The position numbers and the translations under genes are program-made. This document shows positions 44,846 through 53,066 of a DNA stretch of 64,000 nucleotides, one piece after another. The DNA lies in assembly GCA_965247015.1 (NCBI GenBank), contig CBDFGG010000001.1, forward strand, positions 1-64,000, read 5' to 3'. The notes beneath the pieces were generated by a model that did no database searches, had not been told where the DNA came from, and worked only from the letters and a program-made list of their open reading frames with translations. This DNA comes from JAIXWP01 sp965247015 (GTDB taxonomy: Bacteria > Bacteroidota > Bacteroidia > Flavobacteriales_D > Sanyastnellaceae). The first letter of the stretch is position 1; each line of letters begins with the position of its first letter.

Positions 44846-47800
44846 ATGAAAACATTGGAACGCTGCAAAATAGCTTTAGGACTAGTGATCCTACTGTTAG
44901 CAAATTTCAATTCACACAGCCAAAACACGCCTGCGACTTCGTGCAGCAGTGATCACAAGAATGATAGTCTCATTCAACATGATCCTCGCTTTGCTAGAAG
45001 TCTCTTCTTGCTTGAGCAAGCTTTTCATCAAAACATGGATTTGCCTCCTGCTGATCGCACCGACGATGTTTATACTATCCCTGTGGTAGTGCATGTGATT
45101 CATGAAGGTGAAGCATATGGCCAAGGAAGCAATATCACTGACGAGCAGATTTATTCTGCTATCACTGCGTTAAATGATGACTTCCGCAAAGTAACTGGCA
45201 CCAATGGCTTTGGTGCTGGAGTGGATGTAAAAATCCAATTTTGTCTAGCAAGCAGAAATCCAAGTGGTCAACCGACTACAGGAATCAATCGTGTGAATGG
45301 TAGCAGTGTTCCTCTTTATGCTGATCAAGGTATTGAGTCTAGCGGCAACGCCGGTGCTAATGAAGAAGCAGTGAAAGCTTTGAGCACTTGGCCAAGAGCA
45401 AGCTATGTAAATATTTGGGTAGTTAATGAAATTGAAAATAATGACGGCGGTAGCGGTGTTCAAGGCTACGCATACTTCCCGTTCAATAATCCTGTTGATG
45501 GAATCGTAGTACTTCACAATGCCTTCGGCACTGTAGGTAATTTGAAGTCTTACACCAATATGAACAGAACATTGACCCACGAAATGGGCCACTTCTTTGG
45601 TCTCTATCATACCTTCCATGAAACAACTTCATGTTCAAGTGAAATCAATTGTACAACAGCGGGAGACCGTGTGTGTGATACACCTCCTACTATATTAAAC
45701 GCATCGTGCAGCGCTCCTGCATGCAGCGGCACTCAGCAAGTTGCAAACTATCTCGACTACACTTCACAAACTTGTCAAGACATGTTCACTGAAGGTCAAA
45801 AGACAAGAATGCGCACAACGCTTGAAACACAAAGAACTTCATTACTTACAAGCCTTGGCTGCATGCCAGTATATGTTCGTGATGCGGGAATCACTCAAGT
45901 ATTTGCGCCTGCAGGAACTAGCTGTAATACCTCATACACACCATCTGTTACTCTTACCAACTTCGGAAGTGCTGCTCTTACTAGCGTGGCTATTCAATAC
46001 AATATTGATGGTGTAGGTTCTAGCACTTACAGCTGGACAGGCAATCTTGCATCAGGATCAAGTGCTACAGTGACGCTTCCTACGATCATCGCATCACTCG
46101 GAAGTCATACGTTCTACGCGTGGACTAACAATCCAAATGGATTGGCAGATGAGAATGCAAGCAATAATCAAAGCACAAGTCTATTCACAGTTACCACAGG
46201 TGCCACTTTAGAACTAGTTGTTCAAATCGACTATTTCGGAACAGAAACCACTTGGGAAGTTGTAGATAGTAATGATAATCAGATCGCCTTTGGTGGTCCG
46301 TACGTGAACAATCAACAAGGAACTACTTATAACGAATCGCTCTGCCTACCTAACGGATGCTATACGTTGATTTTTCACGACGCTTATGGAGATGGCATGG
46401 CCTTCACCAATGGACAGTTCACATTGTACGGTCCAGAGGATGAAGTCCTTGCTCATGCCAGCGGCAATTGGGGAGCAACAAATTCTACTGATTTTTGTGT
46501 GACCGCCGCTCCAGCCGGAAGCGCGCCAACTGCGACTTTCACTACAAATGACAATATCATCTGTGCTGGTGGAAGTGTTAATTTCACATACACTGGTCAA
46601 AATAATCCAACATCATACGCATGGATTTTTGAAGGTGCATCAACGGCTTTGAGCTCTGTTGCTAACCCATCGAATATTGCATATCAAACACCAGGAACTT
46701 ATGACGTGACGCTTACAGTGTCGAATGAATTTGGTTCAGCTAATTTTGTTTGTGCAAATTGTATCACTGTTTCTGCGGCACCAACTGTTACTTTGACACC
46801 AACTGCTACTACTTGTGCAGGAACCACTAACGGTTCGGTAACATCTCTGGTATCAGGAGCTAATTCACCGTTCAGTTATGCATGGAACAATGGCTCAACG
46901 TCAGCTAATATTTCAAATCTAGCTGCGGGTTCATATAGTGTCACTGTAACTGACGCGCAAGGATGTGTACGTCAACAAAGCACTACTGTCACATCACCTG
47001 CTCCGATTTCAATTACGGGATCAGCAGTAGCTACGACTTGCAGCGGAAGCAACAATGGAAGTATCACCGTTTCTGCCATTGGTGGAACTGGAAATAAAAC
47101 CTACATCTGGAATAACGGAATGAACGGCACTACCATCAATGGGTTGGCTGCAGGAACATACACCGTTTCAGTAACAGATGCTAATGGTTGCAACAACTTC
47201 GCATCATTCACAGTCGGAGCACCTACTCCACTTCAAGTTTCAGTTTTCCACTCTGATGCGACATGTAATGGATCGCAAGATGGTACGGCTGTCGCTTCCT
47301 TCACTGGAGGTACTGGTGCGGTAACGTTTGCATGGAGCACTGGCAACGAAGGACAGTTCGATACAAATTTAGGAGCTGGCACATATATCGTGACTGCTAC
47401 TGATGCCAATGGCTGCACAGATAGCGAATCATTCATTATCGAAGAGCCACAAATGTTGGTTGCTAATATCATCGTACTATCACCAGAAACTTGCGCTGGA
47501 AATGATGGTAGCGCTTCCATTGAAGTAGAAGGCGGTAATGGAAACTACATCATCGTGTGGGGTGATGGTTCGAACACTGCTGTTGCTGAAGGACTATCTG
47601 CTGGAAATTACTTTGTGAGTGTAGCTGATAACAATGGTTGCACATTGAATGCAAATGTGAATATTCCTTACGAGTGCGATACACCTGCGCCTACAACAAA
47701 ACTTGTAGATGCAGACTGCGGAGCAACAGGATTGGCACTAACTTCAGTGATTACCTGCAACCCTGTAGAGTCTGCGAGCATGTATCAGTGGAAGTTTACG

Positions 47801-48544
47801 ACTGCAACAGGACAAGTACTCACAGAAGACTTTACGCTTGGAACTGAATACTACCTTGGACAATCAAATGCAATTCAAAACAATATGTTGATTCTTGTTT
47901 CTGTAAAAGCAATGATAGCAGAGACATGGGGTCCATTTGGCCAAGTGTGTACTATTCAAACCGAACAAACGCTCGGTACAACTGCACTTTCATCAGACGA
48001 CTGTGGGTCTACTATTTCACAATGGAATACGACAATTTCAGCTAATGAAGTAGCAAACGCAGTAATTTATGAATGGACATTCACAGGATTAAATGAAATT
48101 ATAGTTTTAGAATCAGATAACAACTCACTTGAGCTTACCGAATCTTCAGGATTAAACAATGGAGAGAGCTATTTAGTGAAAGTTCGTTGCCTAATGTCTT
48201 CTAATGCTTACACACTATTCGGAGTAGAATGTCCTATTCAAATCAATCTTACAGTTGGCTTGAATGAGGTGTACGGAAACAGTACGATGATCTTATATCC
48301 GAATCCGAATAATGGTGAAAAAATTACTTTAGAATTCGGTAACTATACGACAGCTGCTGCCGTTAAAGACATCAAAATCTTCGGAAGCACCGGAAGTTTA
48401 ATCGAAAGCAAAGAAGCTCTCGTGCAGGCGACTGGTTCCAACAAACTTGAATACACATTTAGCCACCCGCTAGCAAGTGGAGTTTACGTGGTGCAATACA
48501 CGCTCAACGGAAACTTGCATGAAGAGAAATTAATCGTGAGATAG
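44846..48544 (+). CDS. secreted M43 (pappalysin-like) metalloprotease with SprB repeats, T9SS type A cargo
   Basis: A 1232-residue multidomain surface or secreted protein. Signal peptide (about 1-26), then an M43B metalloprotease domain with zinc motif HEMGHFFGLYH (His 245, Glu 246, His 249, His 255) and the family tail TFTEGQKTRMR-like MFTEGQKTRMR. Next are a CARDB-like domain (VRDAGITQVFAPAG), a Gly/Asp-rich beta module (DAYGDGMAF), a PKD domain, about four SprB-type repeats of around 75 residues (about 645-940, each ending near TVTDAQGC or TVSVTDANGC), two further repeats beginning DADCGATG and SDDCGST, and a C-terminal sorting domain (LYPNPNNGEKITLEF). Related M43 enzymes degrade extracellular proteins. 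Confidence 0.93.
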   Translation: MKTLERCKIALGLVILLLANFNSHSQNTPATSCSSDHKNDSLIQHDPRFARSLFLLEQAFHQNMDLPPADRTDDVYTIPVVVHVIHEGEAYGQGSNITDEQIYSAITALNDDFRKVTGTNGFGAGVDVKIQFCLASRNPSGQPTTGINRVNGSSVPLYADQGIESSGNAGANEEAVKALSTWPRASYVNIWVVNEIENNDGGSGVQGYAYFPFNNPVDGIVVLHNAFGTVGNLKSYTNMNRTLTHEMGHFFGLYHTFHETTSCSSEINCTTAGDRVCDTPPTILNASCSAPACSGTQQVANYLDYTSQTCQDMFTEGQKTRMRTTLETQRTSLLTSLGCMPVYVRDAGITQVFAPAGTSCNTSYTPSVTLTNFGSAALTSVAIQYNIDGVGSSTYSWTGNLASGSSATVTLPTIIASLGSHTFYAWTNNPNGLADENASNNQSTSLFTVTTGATLELVVQIDYFGTETTWEVVDSNDNQIAFGGPYVNNQQGTTYNESLCLPNGCYTLIFHDAYGDGMAFTNGQFTLYGPEDEVLAHASGNWGATNSTDFCVTAAPAGSAPTATFTTNDNIICAGGSVNFTYTGQNNPTSYAWIFEGASTALSSVANPSNIAYQTPGTYDVTLTVSNEFGSANFVCANCITVSAAPTVTLTPTATTCAGTTNGSVTSLVSGANSPFSYAWNNGSTSANISNLAAGSYSVTVTDAQGCVRQQSTTVTSPAPISITGSAVATTCSGSNNGSITVSAIGGTGNKTYIWNNGMNGTTINGLAAGTYTVSVTDANGCNNFASFTVGAPTPLQVSVFHSDATCNGSQDGTAVASFTGGTGAVTFAWSTGNEGQFDTNLGAGTYIVTATDANGCTDSESFIIEEPQMLVANIIVLSPETCAGNDGSASIEVEGGNGNYIIVWGDGSNTAVAEGLSAGNYFVSVADNNGCTLNANVNIPYECDTPAPTTKLVDADCGATGLALTSVITCNPVESASMYQWKFTTATGQVLTEDFTLGTEYYLGQSNAIQNNMLILVSVKAMIAETWGPFGQVCTIQTEQTLGTTALSSDDCGSTISQWNTTISANEVANAVIYEWTFTGLNEIIVLESDNNSLELTESSGLNNGESYLVKVRCLMSSNAYTLFGVECPIQINLTVGLNEVYGNSTMILYPNPNNGEKITLEFGNYTTAAAVKDIKIFGSTGSLIESKEALVQATGSNKLEYTFSHPLASGVYVVQYTLNGNLHEEKLIVR
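46795..47660 (+). repeat. tandem SprB-type repeats inside the metalloprotease gene
   Basis: About four protein-level repeats of roughly 75 residues. Each has a TCxGxxxGS start, a central WNNG/WSTG turn and a YxVTVTDAxGC end. DNA identity between copies is modest, so the array is old rather than freshly expanded. Confidence 0.75.
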
Positions 48545-48558
48545 AAGAGATAGGGTGG

Positions 48559-48616
48559 AGACCAAATCACTTTGGTCTAAGTAGAAAGCCCGCGTACCTA
48601 TGGTATGCGGGCTTTC
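48559..48616. terminator. two hairpins between converging genes
   Basis: A small hairpin AGACCAAA/TTTGGTCT near 48559-48578, then a long one, GAAAGCCCGC with GCGGGCTTTC (48584-48616), with TACC/GGTA extending the stem. There is no clean T run, so function as a terminator on either strand is likely but not certain. Confidence 0.65.
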
Positions 48617-48642
48617 GAAATTATAAAGGGTAAAGTTTTTTT

Positions 48643-49290
48643 TTAAAACTGATGAAGTGTGTTTACTGTCACATCTTCTAAACTCTTCACTACGATATCT
48701 GCTTGCTTCAAAATATCGCTATCTCCTATTCCAATGCAGTGAAAACCACCTGACTTTGCAGCTTGGACACCTGAGATAGCGTCTTCAAATACTACAGTTT
48801 CAGTAGGCTCTACACCTAGATCGTGTGCGCCTTTCAAGAAAACTTCAGGATGTGGTTTAGACATGTGAATGATGTTTCCATCCACAATAGTATCGAAGAA
48901 ATCTATGATACCAAGTTTTTCTAAGATAAGAATAGAGTTCTTGCTAGAAGATCCCAAACCTATCTTAATTCCTGTTTTCTTTAGTTCATTGAGAAATTGA
49001 AAAGTACCCGGAAGCATGTCTGAAGGATTTACCTCTTCCACATATTCTAAGTACCATTTATTTTTCAATTCCATGAGCTCGAGCTTCTTTTGATTATTCA
49101 ACTTAAGGTTTCCCCATTGAAGAATTTTTTCTAAAGAGTCTACTCTACTCACTCCTTTGAGCTGTTCATTTTGCTCTTCGGTAAATGGAATACTGAGGCT
49201 ATCTGCCAATCGTTGCCAAGCTTTAAAATGAAACTTAGCGGTATCGACGATGACACCGTCCATATCGAATAAGCACGCTTTTATTGGCAT
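48643..49290 (-). CDS. HAD-family beta-phosphoglucomutase-like phosphatase
   Basis: A 215-residue HAD enzyme. Motif I is FDMDGVIVDTA, motif II LGSSS, motif III a Lys in MSKPHPE and motif IV VFEDAISG. The cap region LKGVSRVDSLEKIL matches beta-phosphoglucomutase, which interconverts beta-glucose 1-phosphate and glucose 6-phosphate. It is the last gene of the pfkA-gap-kinase operon, which agrees with a role in feeding sugar phosphates into glycolysis. A general sugar phosphatase remains possible. Confidence 0.85.
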   Translation of the reverse strand: MPIKACLFDMDGVIVDTAKFHFKAWQRLADSLSIPFTEEQNEQLKGVSRVDSLEKILQWGNLKLNNQKKLELMELKNKWYLEYVEEVNPSDMLPGTFQFLNELKKTGIKIGLGSSSKNSILILEKLGIIDFFDTIVDGNIIHMSKPHPEVFLKGAHDLGVEPTETVVFEDAISGVQAAKSGGFHCIGIGDSDILKQADIVVKSLEDVTVNTLHQF

Positions 49291-49293
49291 AAA

Positions 49294-50154
49294 CTAAGCG
49301 ATGTGAAGTTTGAATCTCAAGTGATATTGAACTAATCCATCGATTGGCTTGCGAACGATTCTGCCTAATCTAATGCCTGTTTCCGCTGCCGCTTCTTGAA
49401 GACAAGATTCGAAATAGTGACCGATGCTTCCTACAAAGTGAACCGGTACATCTTTCCAATTAGCAAAACACTTCACGTGAATATTGATGAAATGAATCAT
49501 CCCTTTCGTAACCCACGCTTGAATGTGCGGGTGATCGCGATGTTCGCCAATGAATTTCATGAAGCCTGCGAGGTAAACGTTGGCATTAGGTTCACGATAG
49601 ATGCGAGAAATAATCTCCTCTTTTGTTGGAGCGTACTTCGCTTCGAAAGCTGCAAGTAGATCCGCTGGAAGTTTCTTATAAAAATATTCTTGAAGAAGAA
49701 TTTTTCCAAAATAACTTCCACTTGCTTCATCACCTAAGATGTAAGCAAGGGAAGGGATTTCTTCGTAAACTTCTTTACCATCGAAGAAGCATGAATTACT
49801 GCCAGTGCCCAATATGCAAGCAATGCAAGGTTCACCATCATAGGTGCTCATTGCAGAGCCAACCAGGTCGTGATCAACGAGGATGTCAGCATTTTTGAAA
49901 ACGCGCATCAAACCATTTTTCATGATGGTGCACATTTCAATTGTTGAACTTCCAGCACCATAGAAAAAGATTTGCTTCACTTCATTTGCATGAGCGGCGA
50001 ATTCTGCATTTGCACGAATCGCTTTTTCAATGGTATCCTCGTCATGGAAATAGGGATTGAGTCCCATAGTTTGGAAGTCACCAAGTCTATTTCCTTTTTC
50101 GTCAATCAGGGCCCAATCGCATTTAGTGGAACCGCTGTCAGCAATTAATATCAT
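49294..50154 (-). CDS. BadF/BadG-type sugar (N-acetylglucosamine-like) kinase
   Basis: A 286-residue ASKHA-fold ATPase. The phosphate-1 loop is ADSGSTKCDWAL, the phosphate-2 region ILGTGSNSCFF, and DEASGSYFGK marks the N-acetylglucosamine kinase-like branch. Within an operon of pfkA and gap, the most likely job is to phosphorylate glucosamine, N-acetylglucosamine or glucose before glycolysis. The substrate cannot be fixed from motifs alone. It is 19 bases from gap and 3 from the mutase gene. Confidence 0.83.
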   Translation of the reverse strand: MILIADSGSTKCDWALIDEKGNRLGDFQTMGLNPYFHDEDTIEKAIRANAEFAAHANEVKQIFFYGAGSSTIEMCTIMKNGLMRVFKNADILVDHDLVGSAMSTYDGEPCIACILGTGSNSCFFDGKEVYEEIPSLAYILGDEASGSYFGKILLQEYFYKKLPADLLAAFEAKYAPTKEEIISRIYREPNANVYLAGFMKFIGEHRDHPHIQAWVTKGMIHFINIHVKCFANWKDVPVHFVGSIGHYFESCLQEAAAETGIRLGRIVRKPIDGLVQYHLRFKLHIA

Positions 50155-50173
50155 CGGATGATCATTTATTTTT

Positions 50174-51157
50174 TTACAATTTACCTACTAGATCGCATAC
50201 TCTTTCAGAGTAGCCAGCCTCGTTATCGTACCAGCCCATTACTTTCACCAAATTACCATTTGTAGATGTAAGAGCAGCATCGAAAATACAAGAGTGTTTG
50301 TTTCCTACCACATCGATCGACACAATTGGATCAGTGCAATATTCAATAATACCTTTCATTGCGCCTTCAGAAGCTTCTTTGATGGCAGCATTCACTTCTT
50401 CTTTTGTTACATCTCTTGACAGCACAGCTACAAGGTCAGTAAGAGATCCATCTGGGGTTGGTACACGTACTGCAACACCGTCTAATTTACCTTTCAAAGT
50501 TGGAAGCACTTCACCTACTGCCTTTGCAGCACCAGTTGAAGTTGGCACCATGCTCAATGCCGCAGCGCGTGCTCTTCTCAAATCCTTGTGAGGAGCATCT
50601 TGCAAACGTTGGTCGGCAGTGTAAGCGTGAACGGTTGTGATATATCCTTTTTCGATACCGAATTTATCGTGAAGTACTTTCGCCATTGGCGCCAAGCAGT
50701 TGGTAGTGCAAGACGCGTTAGAAATGATAGTATCAGTTTCTAAAAGTTCGCCATCATTCACACCAAGCACGATTGTTTTCACGCCACCTGTAGCAGGAGC
50801 GCTAATCACCACTTTTTTCGCACCAGCTGTAATGTGCTTTGCAGCACCTTCTTTGTCTGTGAAAATACCTGTAGACTCGATCACTACATCAACACCAAGG
50901 TCCTTCCATGGAAGCGTCGCTGGATCTTTTTGAGCATAGATTTTAATCTCTACACCGTTTACAACGAGAGCGTCACCTTTAGCTTCCACTGATAAACCAA
51001 ATTTACCATGAACGCTATCATACTTCAAAAGGTGAGCGAGTGTAGGAACATCTGTCAAGTCATTGATAGCAACGATTTGAACATCTTTGTTTAGGATCAA
51101 GCTACGGAAGCAAACTCTTCCGATTCGACCAAATCCATTAATTGCAACTTTCTTCAT
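50174..51157 (-). CDS. gap: glyceraldehyde-3-phosphate dehydrogenase
   Basis: A 327-residue glycolytic enzyme. NAD binding is at INGFGRIGRV with Asp 33 (INDLTD), favouring NAD over NADP. The catalytic Cys 150 is in SNASCTTNC, with the activating His in TVHAYTADQ. It oxidises glyceraldehyde 3-phosphate to 1,3-bisphosphoglycerate. It lies 21 bases after pfkA in a four-gene glycolytic operon, an arrangement that couples two control points of glycolysis. Confidence 0.97.
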   Translation of the reverse strand: MKKVAINGFGRIGRVCFRSLILNKDVQIVAINDLTDVPTLAHLLKYDSVHGKFGLSVEAKGDALVVNGVEIKIYAQKDPATLPWKDLGVDVVIESTGIFTDKEGAAKHITAGAKKVVISAPATGGVKTIVLGVNDGELLETDTIISNASCTTNCLAPMAKVLHDKFGIEKGYITTVHAYTADQRLQDAPHKDLRRARAAALSMVPTSTGAAKAVGEVLPTLKGKLDGVAVRVPTPDGSLTDLVAVLSRDVTKEEVNAAIKEASEGAMKGIIEYCTDPIVSIDVVGNKHSCIFDAALTSTNGNLVKVMGWYDNEAGYSERVCDLVGKL

Positions 51158-51178
51158 TTTTTTCTTTTAATAAATTAA

Positions 51179-52162
51179 TTAAATAGAGAGAATGCGGGCA
51201 ATGCGGAGTTCATCACGATTTGGAATATTCGCTCTCGTGATGGATTCTTCTAGTGAGGTGTAGGATTCACGATCATTAATGATCCCTACCATCACATCCT
51301 TTCTGCCCTGAAGCAACCCCTCAACCGCAGCCACACCCATTCTACTCGCTAGTACACGGTCGTAGCAACTTGGCGCACCGCCGCGTTGTAAGTGACCTAG
51401 AACAGAAACGCGTGTTTCATATTCTACGTAGTTTTCAGAAACTTTCTTAGCGATTTCATAGGCGCCCCCGCTCTTGGAGCCTTCAGCAACGATAACAATA
51501 CTTGAAGTTTTACCGCTCTCTTCGGTGCTCTTCAATGTCTCGACCAGTTCATCAACACTCATTTCATCTTCAGGAAGAATGATGGCAATCGCACCAGTTG
51601 CAATACCTGCCTTCAAGGCGATAAATCCACTGTGGCGTCCCATTACTTCAACGAAAAAAAGACGATTGTGAGAAGTTGCTGTGTCGCGTATTTTATCGAC
51701 AGCATCTACAACTGTATTGGTAGCTGTATCAAATCCAATACAGTGATCAGTTCCATAGAGATCATTATCTATGGAACCAGGAATTCCAATGACTGGAATT
51801 CCGAATTCTTTTTGAAAAATATGTGCACCAGTAAATGTACCGTTACCACCAATAGTGATAAGCGCATCTACTCCATTCTTCTTTAGATTTTCAAAAGCTT
51901 TTTTACGACCTTCTTCAGTCATAAACTCTTTGCTTCGTGAGCTTTTTAAAATGGTACCACCTCGACCAAGAATTTTGGCAACCGAACGTTCGTTCAGTCT
52001 TTTGAAATCACCATCAATCATTCCTTGATATCCTTGGAAAATTCCTTCGCACTCAACATTGTGGTAAACGCAAGCACGAACCACTGCGCGGAGAGCAGCG
52101 TTCATTCCTGGAGCATCCCCTCCACTCGTGAGGACTCCGATTCTTTTAATCGCTTGTGGCAT
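51179..52162 (-). CDS. pfkA: 6-phosphofructokinase
   Basis: A 327-residue PfkA-type enzyme. GGDAPGMNAALR binds ATP, PGSIDNDL holds the catalytic Asp, EVMGRHSGF and LGHLQRGGAPS bind sugar phosphate. The second Gly of GGNGT (residue 108) marks ATP-dependent rather than PPi-dependent enzymes, but residue 107 is Asn (codon AAC) where the ATP-type usually has Asp that coordinates Mg-ATP. It heads the operon with gap, kinase and mutase. A near -7 box TAAGTTCG (minus, 52217-52224) with an inverted repeat just upstream suggests repression. Confidence 0.95.
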   Translation of the reverse strand: MPQAIKRIGVLTSGGDAPGMNAALRAVVRACVYHNVECEGIFQGYQGMIDGDFKRLNERSVAKILGRGGTILKSSRSKEFMTEEGRKKAFENLKKNGVDALITIGGNGTFTGAHIFQKEFGIPVIGIPGSIDNDLYGTDHCIGFDTATNTVVDAVDKIRDTATSHNRLFFVEVMGRHSGFIALKAGIATGAIAIILPEDEMSVDELVETLKSTEESGKTSSIVIVAEGSKSGGAYEIAKKVSENYVEYETRVSVLGHLQRGGAPSCYDRVLASRMGVAAVEGLLQGRKDVMVGIINDRESYTSLEESITRANIPNRDELRIARILSI

Positions 52163-52216
52163 CTGTTTGATATTTTAAAAAGTTCTCTGTTTTATTCGAA
52201 GCTAACTCAGAGGGGA

Positions 52217-52224
52217 CGAACTTA
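52217..52224 (-). promoter_or_regulatory. pfkA operon -7 box TAAGTTCG
   Basis: One base off TAnnTTTG. It gives a leader of about 50 bases. The inverted repeat at 52224-52240 occupies the spacer directly upstream. Confidence 0.5.
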
Positions 52225-52240
52225 GTGTATTTTTTACACT
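52224..52240. promoter_or_regulatory. candidate operator AGTGTA-N5-TACACT
   Basis: A perfect 6-base inverted repeat with a 5-base centre placed over the pfkA promoter spacer. Its right arm lies in TTTACACTTA (52233-52242), which recurs exactly at 52327-52336 in the leader of the divergent Nudix regulator gene. I propose it as that regulator's binding site. Confidence 0.5.
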
Positions 52241-52310
52241 TAGCAAAATTTCCCCTATTTTAATTTAATTTTCTCCAATTGAGACTGCAATTTATCGTGA
52301 TAGTGTGCAT

Positions 52311-52318
52311 TATCTTTG
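52311..52318 (+). promoter_or_regulatory. Nudix regulator -7 box TATCTTTG
   Basis: An exact TAnnTTTG match 25 bases before the ATG at 52344. The second TTTACACTTA copy sits just downstream of it. Confidence 0.55.
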
Positions 52319-52326
52319 GTGTCGCA

Positions 52327-52336
52327 TTTACACTTA
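52327..52336. promoter_or_regulatory. second TTTACACTTA element
   Basis: An exact 10-base copy of the element at 52233-52242, placed between the -7 box and the start codon of the Nudix regulator gene. A looser TAGTGTG half lies upstream at about 52301-52307. Confidence 0.42.
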
Positions 52337-52343
52337 CTAACAA

Positions 52344-53066
52344 ATGACTACTACAAAACCGGCTGAATCGACTCCCATGGATGTGTCTGTGGACTGTGTT
52401 GTATTTGGTTTCGATGATCAGAAACTAAAGATTTTGTTGATTGAGCAGAAGCAGCCGTCGGATGGAGCGACTATTAAGCTTCAAAAAGCCTTACCAGGAG
52501 ACTTATTGAAGGACGATGAAAGTCTTGATGATGCTGCGCGTCGTGTTTTGCATGAATTAACCACGCTGGAGGGTATTTATTTAAAGCAATTTCAGGCCTT
52601 TGGCGACCCTAATCGTGTGCGTGGACTCAAGGACCAAGAATGGCTGAGAAGTTTCAGAAATCACCCTGAAAGACGCGTTTTAACCGTTGGTTATTATTCA
52701 TTGGTAAAAATGGATGAGTTCAATCCAAAGGCTGCATCATTTGCAGGTAAAGCACAATGGATTGATGTCTATAAAGTTCCTCTGCTCGCATTTGACCACA
52801 ATGATATCATTGATCAAGCTTTAAAGATGCTGAGACATGAACTCATCGCAGATCATATCGGATTTGAACTTCTACCAGATAAATTCACACTTTCTCAATT
52901 GCAGCGATTGCATGAGATTATTTTAGATAAAAAATTAGACAAGAGAAACTTCAGAAAGAACATTCTGAAGAATGATCGTGTGAAAGCACTGAATGAAAAA
53001 CAACAGGGCGTGCTTCATAAGCCCGCCCAGTTGTTCAAATTTAATCGTGAAGAAGAGAGTATTTAA
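52344..53066 (+). CDS. Nudix-domain transcriptional regulator (NrtR/AraR type)
   Basis: A 240-residue protein: N-terminal Nudix-like domain (about 12-150, starting VDCVVFGFDDQKLKILLIEQ) and a C-terminal winged-helix part (about 155-240, FTLSQLQRLHEIILDKKLDKRNFRKNIL). The catalytic Nudix box is degenerate (DAARRVLHELTT instead of REUXEE), as in NrtR-type regulators that bind a sugar or nucleotide ligand without hydrolysis. Bacteroidetes relatives such as AraR control sugar catabolism. Its divergent position to the pfkA operon and the shared TTTACACTTA element argue for control of glycolysis and of itself. Confidence 0.85.
   Translation: MTTTKPAESTPMDVSVDCVVFGFDDQKLKILLIEQKQPSDGATIKLQKALPGDLLKDDESLDDAARRVLHELTTLEGIYLKQFQAFGDPNRVRGLKDQEWLRSFRNHPERRVLTVGYYSLVKMDEFNPKAASFAGKAQWIDVYKVPLLAFDHNDIIDQALKMLRHELIADHIGFELLPDKFTLSQLQRLHEIILDKKLDKRNFRKNILKNDRVKALNEKQQGVLHKPAQLFKFNREEESI

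Noticed and set aside
46795..47660. Regular repeats that could suggest a CRISPR or tandem DNA array
   Set aside because: They are diverged protein-coding SprB-type repeats in frame within the metalloprotease gene.
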